Below are positions 8,026-16,490 of a stretch of DNA of 35,598 nt, one piece after another. Origin of the DNA: Candidatus Dependentiae bacterium (GTDB taxonomy: Bacteria; Babelota; Babeliae; Babelales; Vermiphilaceae). Both the position numbers and the translations under genes were made by a program. Location: positions 1-35,598 of the forward strand of contig JAPLIR010000021.1 of assembly GCA_026389015.1 (NCBI GenBank), in the 5' to 3' direction. Within the stretch, counting starts at the first letter, position 1, and each line of letters opens with the position of its first letter. Below the pieces are notes generated by a model. That model was not told where the DNA came from. It ran no database searches and worked only from the letters and a program-made list of their open reading frames with translations.

Positions 8026-8031
8026 TATAAT
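8026..8031 (+). promoter_or_regulatory. Putative -10 element of the permease promoter
   Basis: TATAAT lies 18 bases before the ATG at 8050. The -35 region is poor. A small dyad, TCTGAA (7980-7985) and TTCAGA (7990-7995), lies in the same divergent spacer and could be an operator, though it may be chance. Confidence 0.35.
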
Positions 8032-8049
8032 AAGCTAAAGGTTTTTTAC

Positions 8050-9363
8050 ATGAGCATATCCCATACCCAAGAGTATAAATTATCACTTCCCGCAGCTGTT
8101 TTGATTAATATCAATATTATGCTTGGCGCAGGTATTTTTATCAATACACCAGAACTGGCAAAACAAGCTGGTATGCTCGGCGCTTTCAACTATCTTATTG
8201 TTGGCGTTCTCATGCTCCCGCTCATTCTTTCTATCGCACAATTATTGCGACTGCACCCAGCAGGTGGGTTTTATACCTTTGCACAAAAAGAAATCAATCC
8301 TTTTATTGGATTTTTAAGTGGTTGGAGCTACTTCACCTCAAAGTTGGCCTCTAGTATGCTGATGATCCACGTGTCAGTCACCTTGCTCCAGCTCATTATA
8401 CCCAGCATTGCATGGATACATCCTTTTGCCCTCGACACCATGGTTGTCTGCCTTTTTTCTGCGCTCAATATGTTAAATATGAAAGCCGGTAGCACCATAC
8501 AAACCATGTTTATTGGTTTTAAAACAATTCCAATATTCTTTGCGATTTTAAGCGGTATATTTTTGTTTCAAACGAATAATTTCATCGCCACGACAATCAT
8601 GTGGGATGGCATCTATACGAGTTTACCTTTAGTGATTTATGCAGTCATTGGTTTTGAGGCTGCATGCTCCATGAGCAGTAAAATTAAAGATGCACACAAA
8701 AATGCACCGCTGGCAGTACTTATTTCTTTTGGCATTGTGATATCAATTGCTTTTTTATATCAGGCACTCTTTTATGGTGCACTCGGCACTACATTAACCC
8801 ATGTAGATTATCGCGGAGCATTTCCCGCATTATTACATGCACTGTTTGGCGACTCCCTGCTCACCCATAAATTGGCAGGATTACTGCATATAGCCATTGC
8901 ATCATCCACCTTGGGGGCTGCTTATGGCATCATCTTTAGCAACTCATGGAATTTGCACATCTTGGCACAACACCACCATATTATCGGTTCTCGATTCTTT
9001 ACCAAACTCAATAGCAACTTCATTCCCTTTGCTTGCGTTTTGGTCGAAGGTGCGCTCTGCTTAATGTACTTGATAATAAGCCAAGGCAATCATGTCCCCT
9101 TACAACAAATTGGTGCCCTCGGATGCGTTATTGCCTACACCTTAAGCGTGATAGCACTCTTGCATGCAACACGCAATAATCCTGCTACGACCATCAAACG
9201 CTGGATTCCTATGCTTGGATTAGTAAGTTGTGCCATATTAATGACAGCATGCATCAATAGTTTTTTTGTGAAAGGAATGAGTTCACTCATTGTGTATTCA
9301 TTGTTAATCGCGTTCGGCATTGGCATGTATAAAATTACTTTGCAGCGCGCACACAAACAATAA
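8050..9363 (+). CDS. APC-superfamily amino acid permease (437 aa)
   Basis: This is an inner-membrane transporter that should import or exchange amino acids or related solutes. TM1 carries the APC signature variant IMLGAGIFI (about residues 22-30), where the unwound glycine-rich turn binds the substrate amino/carboxyl groups. HPAGGFYTFAQKEINPFIGF (~74-93) is the conserved TM2-TM3 region. About twelve hydrophobic segments can be counted, and TM6 has AVIGFEAACSMSSKIKD, again typical of the family. AAAGG precedes the ATG. Specificity cannot be read from sequence. It stands alone, divergent from the exported HD protein. For a host-dependent bacterium this would fit uptake of host amino acids (inference). 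Confidence 0.92.
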   Translation: MSISHTQEYKLSLPAAVLININIMLGAGIFINTPELAKQAGMLGAFNYLIVGVLMLPLILSIAQLLRLHPAGGFYTFAQKEINPFIGFLSGWSYFTSKLASSMLMIHVSVTLLQLIIPSIAWIHPFALDTMVVCLFSALNMLNMKAGSTIQTMFIGFKTIPIFFAILSGIFLFQTNNFIATTIMWDGIYTSLPLVIYAVIGFEAACSMSSKIKDAHKNAPLAVLISFGIVISIAFLYQALFYGALGTTLTHVDYRGAFPALLHALFGDSLLTHKLAGLLHIAIASSTLGAAYGIIFSNSWNLHILAQHHHIIGSRFFTKLNSNFIPFACVLVEGALCLMYLIISQGNHVPLQQIGALGCVIAYTLSVIALLHATRNNPATTIKRWIPMLGLVSCAILMTACINSFFVKGMSSLIVYSLLIAFGIGMYKITLQRAHKQ

Positions 9364-9501
9364 ATTTGATCTTTTTCATGGTAAACATCAAGCAGCTGGG
9401 GCACAAATGGACTCCCTAGAGAAATAAATCTTTTTTTTGTAATATTTAAACAGTCTGATCATTGATTCTTTTTCAGTTTTCAGTGCGATCTGTTCTGCTG
9501 T

Positions 9502-10146
9502 TTAACCCAATGCATTCCTCACATACATGGATGCACCATATGAAAGTAAAGTATGTGCCAGTTGCACACGCCTCCCACGAACAGCACACATAAGGGGAGT
9601 AAAACCATCTGCGTCACAGGAATCTACATATGCGCCAGCTTTAAGTAATGCTTCTGTACTCTTTATATTGTTCATATAAGTCGCTTGCATAAGTGCAGTA
9701 TTTCGATGATCGTCTCGACTATTCATGTTGGCCCCAGCTCTTGATAGCACATCTATACAGTCAATGCGCTGCTCATAACTGGCATGCATAAGCGCTGTCC
9801 AATCGACATTATCAGTATTGTTAATATTCGCTCGAGCGCCTATCAGCACCCGCATGCAATCAGCATGTCCATGTCTAGCTGCATGCATTAAGGGCGTCAT
9901 ACCATCAACACCAACGCCATCTACATCGTGACCCTGTTCAACCAACATGGAAACTTTTTCTGCATCACCATTGCAAGCCGCCCTTGTTAAACGGCTATCT
10001 CTAAAACAATGAATTAACCCATGACACACGGTACCAACAACAGCCAGTTGCAACAAACCAGTGTTCAAGTCAAACGCCATTGAAGTAGTAACATTATTAT
10101 GGAGACTTACTATGACTACGACAAAAACAAGAATTAGTTTGCGCAT
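9502..10146 (-). CDS. Exported ankyrin-repeat protein (214 aa)
   Basis: The leader is MRKLILVFVVVIVSLHNNVT, a signal peptide or N-terminal anchor. A short second hydrophobic stretch at ~31-46 (GLLQLAVVGTVCHGLIH) could be part of a longer anchor. Five ankyrin units follow from residue ~52: LTRAACNGDAEKVSMLVEQG, DGMTPLMHAARHGHADCM, DWTALMHASYEQRIDCI, RNTALMQATYMNNIKS and DGFTPLMCAVRGRRVQLAH. The last unit ends the protein without a cap. The ribosome binding site is weak (AGGA about 12 bases away). It is a single gene between the permease and alr. Confidence 0.92.
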   Translation of the reverse strand: MRKLILVFVVVIVSLHNNVTTSMAFDLNTGLLQLAVVGTVCHGLIHCFRDSRLTRAACNGDAEKVSMLVEQGHDVDGVGVDGMTPLMHAARHGHADCMRVLIGARANINNTDNVDWTALMHASYEQRIDCIDVLSRAGANMNSRDDHRNTALMQATYMNNIKSTEALLKAGAYVDSCDADGFTPLMCAVRGRRVQLAHTLLSYGASMYVRNALG

Positions 10147-10214
10147 GCTATAATAAATCCTATTTTAAAAAACAATGTGACATTTAAACTTCAGTAAAAA
10201 ATAAAGGTTTTTAT

Positions 10215-10250
10215 ATGAACAATCCAGAAAAAATATCTAACGCACTATAA
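10215..10250 (+). other. Possible 11-codon leader ORF upstream of alr
   Basis: AAAGG at 10204-10208 is well spaced from an ATG that opens an 11-codon reading frame (MNNPEKISNAL) ending TAA at 10248-10250, 75 bases before alr. It could be a leader peptide or a chance match in AT-rich DNA. Confidence 0.2.
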
Positions 10251-10268
10251 AAATAACTCTTTATTTTA

Positions 10269-10297
10269 ATGACAATTTAATGTCATACTAAGATAAA
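10269..10297 (+). promoter_or_regulatory. Putative alr promoter with overlapping dyad
   Basis: ATGACA (10269-10274), a 17-base spacer and GATAAA (10292-10297) resemble a sigma-70 promoter 28 bases before the alr ATG. The -35 half also forms an inverted repeat with TGTCAT (10281-10286), a possible operator. This is moderate to weak evidence. Confidence 0.3.
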
Positions 10298-10324
10298 CGC
10301 AAACACAAAAACATTGAGAACATC

Positions 10325-11500
10325 ATGAACCTTACACAATTCACAACAAACCGCACAGCAATTACTCCTGACCAACAATACGTTCATGCAGCAACATGGT
10401 TAGAAATTAATCAACAAGCGCTCGAACATAACATACAGAGTTATAAAGCTGTTATAGGTTCTGCGTTGCTTGCACCCGTGATTAAAAGTAATGCGTATGG
10501 CCACGGCATAGAACAGGTTGCTAAAATTCTTGATAATCACGAAGCTATTGGCATGATTTGTGTTGTAAGCTTGTCAGAAGCTCTCACGCTGCGCACCCTC
10601 GGCATACAAAAACCATTACTCGTACTAAGTATCATTGATGCTGATATAAAAAAAACCGCTCTCCACAACATCACCCTCGTTGTGTATACCATTGCTATGG
10701 CTGAAGCAATGAATAACGTTGGTAAAGAATATAATAAAAAAATGTCAGTGCATGTGAAAATTGATACGGGACTTGCTCGCCTTGGCGTGCCAATAGACAC
10801 TGCCTTGGAATTTATTACCACACTCTCGCGCATGCCATACATTCACATCGAAGGCATCTTCACTCACTTTGCTAACTCAGAGAATAAAGACCAAACCTAT
10901 ATGACCCTGCAGCTTTCTCGATTTGTACACGTGTTAAATTCTCTTGAGCACCACAATATCCACATTCCGTATTGCCACGCAGCATCATCTGCTGGCATCA
11001 CCGGAAATCTCAACAGTCACTTTAACATGGCACGGGCTGGCATTGGCATCTACGGCTTATGGCCATCACTAAGTAATAAAGAACGCGCACAAAAATTGCA
11101 TCCAGATTTTACATTAAAACCAGTACTGTCGTGGAAAACAACGATCATTCAAATTAAAGAAATTCCAGCAGAAAGTTATGTTGGTTACGACTTGACGTAT
11201 CAAACAAAAGAAGCAACACGCATTGCAGTTTTACCGGTTGGTTATTGGGATGGATTGAGCAGAAAACTTTCTAATAAAGGCGTGATACTCGTACACAACA
11301 AACAAGCGCCGATTATTGGCAGAGTTGCCATGAATCTCACCTGCATTAATATTACCGGCATCGATGCATCCATTGGCGATGAAGTAACGCTACTAGGAGC
11401 TGGCATAAGTGCTGACGATTTAGCCGCACAATGCGACACTATTAACTATGAAATAACCACACGCATCAATCCATTGTTACCGCGTATTATAAAACTATAA
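10325..11500 (+). CDS. alr: Alanine racemase (391 aa)
   Basis: This PLP enzyme interconverts L- and D-alanine to supply D-Ala for peptidoglycan. The cofactor lysine is K54 in APVIKSNAYGHG. The barrel strands HVKIDTGLARLG, GIFTHFANSE and ARAGIGIYG follow in normal order. The C-terminal domain has SYVGYDLTYQ, carrying the expected catalytic Tyr region, and IAVLPVGYWDG. The usual MDQ near the C-terminus reads MNL. A ~22-residue extension precedes the barrel and the ribosome binding site is weak, so a start a little downstream is possible. The gene ends 3 bases from the end of convergent mraY, so peptidoglycan genes meet tail to tail. Confidence 0.95.
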   Translation: MNLTQFTTNRTAITPDQQYVHAATWLEINQQALEHNIQSYKAVIGSALLAPVIKSNAYGHGIEQVAKILDNHEAIGMICVVSLSEALTLRTLGIQKPLLVLSIIDADIKKTALHNITLVVYTIAMAEAMNNVGKEYNKKMSVHVKIDTGLARLGVPIDTALEFITTLSRMPYIHIEGIFTHFANSENKDQTYMTLQLSRFVHVLNSLEHHNIHIPYCHAASSAGITGNLNSHFNMARAGIGIYGLWPSLSNKERAQKLHPDFTLKPVLSWKTTIIQIKEIPAESYVGYDLTYQTKEATRIAVLPVGYWDGLSRKLSNKGVILVHNKQAPIIGRVAMNLTCINITGIDASIGDEVTLLGAGISADDLAAQCDTINYEITTRINPLLPRIIKL

Positions 11501-11503
11501 TCT

Positions 11504-12568
11504 CTATCGCAACTTTAATGTCACAATAGCAAGCAAGCAAAGAATTAAAGAAATGATGCCAAAGCGCACAGTAATTTTTGCTTCAGGCCAACCAAGCAAT
11601 TCAAAATGATGGTGAATCGGCGCCATTCTAAAAAGGCGTCGTCCCAAGTAACGATATGACAGAACTTGCAACATCACTGATACGGTTTCGAGCATAAAGA
11701 GCCCGCCAGCAATAGGCAGTAGCATCTCTTGCTTTGCCATGATTGCCATCAACGCTAAACCACCACCAAGGGCTAATGCGCCAACGTCACCCATAAAAAT
11801 TTGGGCTGGATAGGTGTTATACCATAAAAAGCCTAGCGATGCGCCGACAAGAATAGAACCAAGAACGGTCAGTTCTGCGCAACCGGCAAAAGGAATATGC
11901 AAATAAGAAGCAATCACGGCGTGCCCAGCCAAGTAACAAACCAAAGAAAACGTAGCAAAGTTTTGCACCAATGCCCCAATGGCAAGACCATCAAGACCAT
12001 CGGTCAGGTTGACTGCGTTACTGGTTCCTACCAAGATAAACATAACCCAAGGAATAAACAGCAACCCAATATCAGGTTGTAGATTTTTAAAGAAGGGAAA
12101 TACTATCGTGGTATCAACCACCTGGGTAGCATACAAAAGCAACCCGGTCACCCCCGCCACAAAACATTGCAGGTTAAATTTCAGTGCGGCCGAAATGCCC
12201 TTTTTCTTCTGAATCTTGTTCCAATCGTCCCAGAAACCTATGGCGCCAAAGCCAAGCAAACACCATAAAAATATCCAGATGCGAACATCGGCCAAATTGC
12301 ACCATACAAGGACACTGCCCACGACCACCATCAGAATAAAGAGCCCACCCATGGTTGGCATATCGTCCTTTTTTCTGTGGTTTTCTGGGGTCCACTCACG
12401 AGCCTTAGACCTAAAAAATCTCTTGGACATAGCAATAAACCAATCGCCAAAGATAAAGGAGAAGATAAGGGCGGTTAGAAGAGAGGTAACTGCCCGCACA
12501 CTGATATAATGAAATACGTTAAAAAATGGGGCACATTGCTTGAGATGTAGCGATATATGGTATAACAC
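11504..12568 (-). CDS. mraY: Phospho-N-acetylmuramoyl-pentapeptide transferase (354 aa)
   Basis: This integral inner-membrane enzyme transfers phospho-MurNAc-pentapeptide from UDP to undecaprenyl phosphate, making lipid I. Conserved motifs are PTMGG (~71-75), FWDDWNKIQKKK with the Asp pair, NAVNLTDGLDGLAIG (~183-197), MGDVGALALGGG and the histidine-rich loop MAPIHHHFELLGWPE (~317-331). About ten transmembrane segments are visible and the length is normal. Translation starts with GTG at 12568, with AGG six bases upstream. The N-terminal FNVFHYISVRAVTSLLTAL matches the family well, which supports this start. With alr it shows that the organism builds peptidoglycan precursors. Confidence 0.97.
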   Translation of the reverse strand: MLYHISLHLKQCAPFFNVFHYISVRAVTSLLTALIFSFIFGDWFIAMSKRFFRSKAREWTPENHRKKDDMPTMGGLFILMVVVGSVLVWCNLADVRIWIFLWCLLGFGAIGFWDDWNKIQKKKGISAALKFNLQCFVAGVTGLLLYATQVVDTTIVFPFFKNLQPDIGLLFIPWVMFILVGTSNAVNLTDGLDGLAIGALVQNFATFSLVCYLAGHAVIASYLHIPFAGCAELTVLGSILVGASLGFLWYNTYPAQIFMGDVGALALGGGLALMAIMAKQEMLLPIAGGLFMLETVSVMLQVLSYRYLGRRLFRMAPIHHHFELLGWPEAKITVRFGIISLILCLLAIVTLKLR

Positions 12569-12663
12569 ACTAAAAACCTGGTTAAAATGGGGAAAATGGC
12601 AATAACGATTACTCAGTCCAGAATAGCTTAAATCACTATTAAATCAACCTATTGCCCCCCCTG

Positions 12664-12691
12664 TTGACTATAGAACTCTATGGTTTAGACT
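12664..12691 (+). promoter_or_regulatory. Putative promoter for the 12752 gene
   Basis: TTGACT (12664-12669), 16 bases, then TAGACT (12686-12691) lies about 60 bases upstream of the ATG, in the spacer divergent from mraY. A plausible sigma-70 match. Confidence 0.4.
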
Positions 12692-12751
12692 GAGTAGGTG
12701 ATAAAACATGTTTAAATAAACAAATAAACCCCCAAGACACGGAGGAATTTT

Positions 12752-13237
12752 ATGATGTGTCCTTTATCAAAAAATGGAATTAAAAACAGCTTGTTGCTGG
12801 TAGTAGGATTAGTAATTGCAAGCAGCGCGCAAGCACGAGATATCGTAGAGATCTTGGATCATGTGGAAACACATATCAGACGTGCCGGTGCAAATCACAC
12901 AGACATCGTTAATTATCGCGAGAATGTTCGCAAGGTACTCTGTGATTTCTTAGATAAAAGCAATAACGAACGCTACGAAATTCACTTGGATAGAATACAA
13001 GTATACGTACAAGCCTTGCTCGTATTTGTAGAACATCCACACTATCAAAGCGCAAAGGCAACACTTGCCAAGCTGCATAAAGATCTTGTCGACATGCTCA
13101 AGATCTTAAGAGAAAACCGAACCGCCTTTTCACTTGGCACAAAACTTAACAAATACAAACCTCTTTTGCCTAACTGCATCAGAAGTAAGAACGTATTTGA
13201 ACTTGCTAGCGCAATCAATCACCGCCTAGCATGCTAA
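12752..13237 (+). CDS. Small exported helical protein, paralogue of the next gene (161 aa)
   Basis: A strong ribosome binding site (GGAGGAA, 12741-12747) precedes tandem ATG codons. The N-terminus has a signal peptide that ends ASSAQA before RDIVE (~residue 28). The mature ~130 residues look all-helical and end in HRLAC, placing a Cys at the very C-terminus; other Cys residues are rare. The neighbour at 13411-13884 shares the architecture (AQA cleavage site, helical body, a KxLLP segment and the terminal HRLTC), so the two are tandem paralogues of an unrecognised family. The role is unknown. The unpaired terminal Cys could form an intermolecular disulfide if the protein is periplasmic (inference). 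Confidence 0.85.
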   Translation: MMCPLSKNGIKNSLLLVVGLVIASSAQARDIVEILDHVETHIRRAGANHTDIVNYRENVRKVLCDFLDKSNNERYEIHLDRIQVYVQALLVFVEHPHYQSAKATLAKLHKDLVDMLKILRENRTAFSLGTKLNKYKPLLPNCIRSKNVFELASAINHRLAC

Positions 13238-13346
13238 TAGACTAAACATTTACATCATCCTTTCTTTTATTCCCTATGGTGTCGATCGCACCTCAATGAT
13301 CCTTAGATGGGGAAATGTAGGTTATATTCTTTATTTGTAAGAATCA

Positions 13347-13398
13347 TTTTAAATAATAATCCCAGGGTACTATACTACTCTGGGATTATTATTTAAAA
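13347..13398 (+). promoter_or_regulatory. 19-bp perfect stem-loop just before the 13411 gene
   Basis: TTTTAAATAATAATCCCAG (13347-13365) and its exact reverse complement (13380-13398) flank a 14-nt loop. The right arm ends 2 bases before the GGGAGA ribosome binding site (13401-13406). The loop contains TATACT (13371-13376), which could be a -10 element. No T-run follows. It may be a 5'-leader stability structure, an operator, or a terminator of the upstream paralogue. Confidence 0.7.
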
Positions 13399-13410
13399 CC
13401 GGGAGAACTC

Positions 13411-13884
13411 ATGAAGCGTTTTTTACTGCTCGTCATCTGCTGTATAGCTACATCTACCGCTCAAGCAACAGAAAAAATCGAATCCATTCGCGACACCATA
13501 GTCAGCACCTTAAAACACACCAACCCCACTACGCTTGCCCAATTCAATGAATTTTATAAACAATACGAACAATCAGTTTTTGAATTCTTTGACCCAAAAA
13601 ATGAACTACCCCTCACGCAACATATAGAACGCATGAACCAAGACCTCAAGACCCTCAAAGGTGTCTACGACAACCCGCAATTCAAAAGCGTGAGGCCAAA
13701 CCTCCTCGATCTCAACAACCATTTTATCGCAATGGTGGCGATATTAAAACAATACATCGGCTCACGCAACTCTATTGGCATGGCATTGAATGTCAGGCCG
13801 TTTAAATTTTTACTGCCCGCTGCGGTCAAAAATCGGGGAAATATATCACTTTTTAAAAGCCTACACCATCGCCTCACCTGCTAA
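13411..13884 (+). CDS. Small exported helical protein, paralogue of the previous gene (157 aa)
   Basis: A signal peptide MKRFLLLVICCIATSTAQA is followed by TEKIE. The mature part is helical and polar, with the pattern NPQFKSVRPNLLDLN, MVAILKQYI and FKFLLPAA matching the upstream paralogue position by position at low identity. Both end in HRLxC. GGGAGA precedes the ATG, and a perfect 19-bp stem-loop lies directly upstream of it, which may control expression separately from the first copy. No known family is recognised. Confidence 0.85.
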   Translation: MKRFLLLVICCIATSTAQATEKIESIRDTIVSTLKHTNPTTLAQFNEFYKQYEQSVFEFFDPKNELPLTQHIERMNQDLKTLKGVYDNPQFKSVRPNLLDLNNHFIAMVAILKQYIGSRNSIGMALNVRPFKFLLPAAVKNRGNISLFKSLHHRLTC

Positions 13885-14002
13885 TGACCAACCGCCAGAC
13901 CTTTTTTTGCTCTAACTTGCCAGCTTTACCCAGTTCAAGTAGACTAAAAATTATAAAAAAGTCTTATACCCCTATCATTTTTTAGGTTTCGCGTTAATCA
14001 TT

Positions 14003-15847
14003 ATGAATCAAACTATGTCTTATGATTTTGATGTTATTGTTGTTGGTGGTGGCCATGCTGGCATAGAGGCAGCGCACGCTGCAGCCAAAATGGGCTCAAA
14101 GACACTCTTGGTAACCATTAACTTGGACACCATAGGTCTTATGCCATGCAACCCGGCCGTTGGCGGTGTAGGCAAAGGTCACATCGTTTACGAGTTGAGT
14201 GCCCTGGGTGGCCTCATGCCAAAGTTATGTACCAAAACCTACCTGCAAGCTCGCATGCTCAACACGCGTAAAGGTCCTGCCGTCCAAGGCCTCAGATTAC
14301 AGATCGACAAGTACGCCTACAACAAATTGAGTAAAGAAGTTCTAGAGCGAATTGAGAACCTGACTCTGCGCATGGGCATGGTTGAAGAAATTCTTATTGA
14401 TGACGCACGTAACATCCGTGGCATTAAAACCCGTGATGGCTCAGAATATTTAGCGCCAACCTTAATTATTACCACCGGAACCTTCTTAAACGGTAAAATT
14501 CATATCGGGCCGACAAACTATCCTGCTGGCCGCCAAGGTGAAGAAGCAGCTTTAACGCTTTCATTTTTCTTAGAAAAAATGGGTATCAAGCTTGGCCGCC
14601 TCAAAACAGGAACCCCACCACGCTTACTTCGCTCAAGCATTGATTTTAGCAAGATGACACAACAAGAGCCGGATAACTTAAACTATCTGTTTGAGTTTTA
14701 TCCGCACAGCTCTGTTGAAACACGTCCCTGTTTTATTACCGAAACTAATGCAAGAACACACGAGATTATTAGAAAAAACTTACACTTATCAGCTATGTAC
14801 AGTGGCAACATTCAAGGCATTGGCCCACGGTACTGCCCTTCTATTGAAGACAAAATTTCCCGCTTTGCTGACAAAACCTCACATCATATTTTTGTGGAAC
14901 CAGAAGGCGCATCGTCAGAAGAAATTTATCCGAATGGGCTTTCCACCTCACTGCCAGTCAGCGTACAAAAAGAATACATTCAATCGATTGCTGGTTTTGA
15001 GCAAGCAGTCATCACACGCCCAGGCTACGCCGTCGAATACGATTTTGTTATGCCAAACCAATTGCACCACACGCTAGAAGTTAAAACCGTTGGCGGCTTA
15101 TTTTTAGCCGGACAAATTAACGGTACCACCGGGTATGAAGAAGCAGCCGGCCAAGGAATTGTTGCCGGTATTAATGCCCACTTAAAAGTAAAAAAACAAG
15201 AACCATTTATTTTAGACCGCACTGAAAGTTATATCGGCGTTATGATTGACGATCTAATTACTTTCAGCGTTGACGAACCTTATCGCATGTTTACCTCACG
15301 CGCCGAACGTCGCTTGTTGCTGCGTCAAGACAACGCATTCCTTCGTTTGACTGATCGCGCGTATAAACTCGGCATGATTGACGAACAACTGTACCGCGAC
15401 TTCAAACAAGAAAAAGACATTATCAACCAAACATTAACCGATTTGCGTGCTGGGCAAACCAATACACAACTATTAAAACTTTTTGGTGAATTAGAATGCA
15501 ACGCCCAAGCCATTAAGGAATCTACAACCAACACACTTTCTGACCGCAGCGTACAAACAATTTACGCTGAAGTTCGGTATGAACCTTACCTAAAACGTGA
15601 GGAAAAAGAAGTAGAAAAAACCAAGGCGCATCAAGAGCTCATTATCCCCGCAACGCTTGATTATATTGACATGCCAGGGTTATCAAGAGAGCTGCAACAA
15701 AAGCTCACCAAATATAAACCTCACACCATTGCCCAAGCATCGCTCATTCAAGGTATAACGCCAGCAGCTATATCGCTTCTGATTTTTAAGATCAGAAACA
15801 TGAGTAGAAGCAAAAATATAGTTGAATCATCGTGTAAAATTGGGTAA
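14003..15847 (+). CDS. mnmG: tRNA uridine-5-carboxymethylaminomethyl modification enzyme (614 aa)
   Basis: This FAD-dependent partner of MnmE builds the cmnm5 group on U34 of tRNAs. The FAD-binding GGGHAGIEAAHAAAKMG is at 15-31, followed by NPAVGGVGKGHIVYE, the insertion-domain motif GRLKTGTPPRL (~199-209), and the second cofactor motif GLFLAGQINGTTGYEEAAGQ (~365-384). The C-terminal helical domain ends with DYIDMPGLSRELQQKL and the GITPAAISLLIF segment used to contact MnmE and tRNA. Length and motif order are normal. The Met at 14015 is an alternative start. It heads a same-strand run with the 15888 gene, lgt, dnaG, rpoD and the CorC-like gene. No mnmE is in the window. Confidence 0.97.
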   Translation: MNQTMSYDFDVIVVGGGHAGIEAAHAAAKMGSKTLLVTINLDTIGLMPCNPAVGGVGKGHIVYELSALGGLMPKLCTKTYLQARMLNTRKGPAVQGLRLQIDKYAYNKLSKEVLERIENLTLRMGMVEEILIDDARNIRGIKTRDGSEYLAPTLIITTGTFLNGKIHIGPTNYPAGRQGEEAALTLSFFLEKMGIKLGRLKTGTPPRLLRSSIDFSKMTQQEPDNLNYLFEFYPHSSVETRPCFITETNARTHEIIRKNLHLSAMYSGNIQGIGPRYCPSIEDKISRFADKTSHHIFVEPEGASSEEIYPNGLSTSLPVSVQKEYIQSIAGFEQAVITRPGYAVEYDFVMPNQLHHTLEVKTVGGLFLAGQINGTTGYEEAAGQGIVAGINAHLKVKKQEPFILDRTESYIGVMIDDLITFSVDEPYRMFTSRAERRLLLRQDNAFLRLTDRAYKLGMIDEQLYRDFKQEKDIINQTLTDLRAGQTNTQLLKLFGELECNAQAIKESTTNTLSDRSVQTIYAEVRYEPYLKREEKEVEKTKAHQELIIPATLDYIDMPGLSRELQQKLTKYKPHTIAQASLIQGITPAAISLLIFKIRNMSRSKNIVESSCKIG

Positions 15848-15887
15848 GGTACCAACAAAAGAACTGTACCTCGCTATAAGGATTTTT

Positions 15888-16484
15888 ATGAAATTAAAGC
15901 ATCTATTTTTCTTACTTACCCTGATTTGCCTGCCAATCATTCTGCACACCCGCACAAAAAAATCTGAAAAAGAAAAACTACCGGCCTATTGCTCAGCAAG
16001 CCAAAAACCGTCAGTAAGAAAACAACAAAAAGAATCTCCTATAGTCTCGCCAGCATCGCTTGTAAAAACAGATGTGCCATCAATCAAGCAAGCACAAAAA
16101 ATTGCACCTAAGGTCGAACAAACCATTACCATCAATGATGCCTGCTTTGGCAAAGAAACCTTTGGTTACTACAAGTTTATGATGTGGCATTATCCCAATA
16201 AATTTGAATTGACCTGTAATGGCACACTGATTTTGACCTTTAATGGACAAAAAGTAACGCGCATCGCCAACACCGTAACTGCCGACCTTACCAAGCCATT
16301 AAAATTCCGTTTCGATTGGGAATTCCAAGGCGGTAGCCGCAATGGATGGAAAGAAGCTAGCTATCAAGTAGCTAGCACTACACAAGAACTCACCATCGAC
16401 TTTGATTGGAAAAATGAACCTGCACAAATTCTTGTGTCTCCTGCAACGCTCTTAGAACCCATTAACAGTTATAAAAATAAGTAA
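15888..16484 (+). CDS. Exported beta-rich protein, unknown (198 aa)
   Basis: The start chosen is the ATG at 15888, because AAGGA (15878-15882) is well placed and the residues from there form a signal peptide (MKLKHLFFLLTLICLPIIL). An upstream in-frame ATG at 15822 would overlap mnmG and bury the leader. A Lys/Ser/Pro-rich linker (~25-80) precedes a predicted beta-sandwich-like domain (~85-190) with alternating strands such as FELTCNGTLILTFNGQKVTR and KPLKFRFDWEF. It is probably periplasmic or surface-exposed. Its place 6 bases before lgt in the housekeeping run suggests a constitutive envelope role, but no family is recognised. Confidence 0.85.
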   Translation: MKLKHLFFLLTLICLPIILHTRTKKSEKEKLPAYCSASQKPSVRKQQKESPIVSPASLVKTDVPSIKQAQKIAPKVEQTITINDACFGKETFGYYKFMMWHYPNKFELTCNGTLILTFNGQKVTRIANTVTADLTKPLKFRFDWEFQGGSRNGWKEASYQVASTTQELTIDFDWKNEPAQILVSPATLLEPINSYKNK

Positions 16485-16490
16485 AAAATT

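Noticed and set aside
15822-15887. Upstream start of the exported protein after mnmG
   Set aside because: It would overlap mnmG and place 22 polar residues before a clear signal peptide; the ATG at 15888 has a well-spaced AAGGA.
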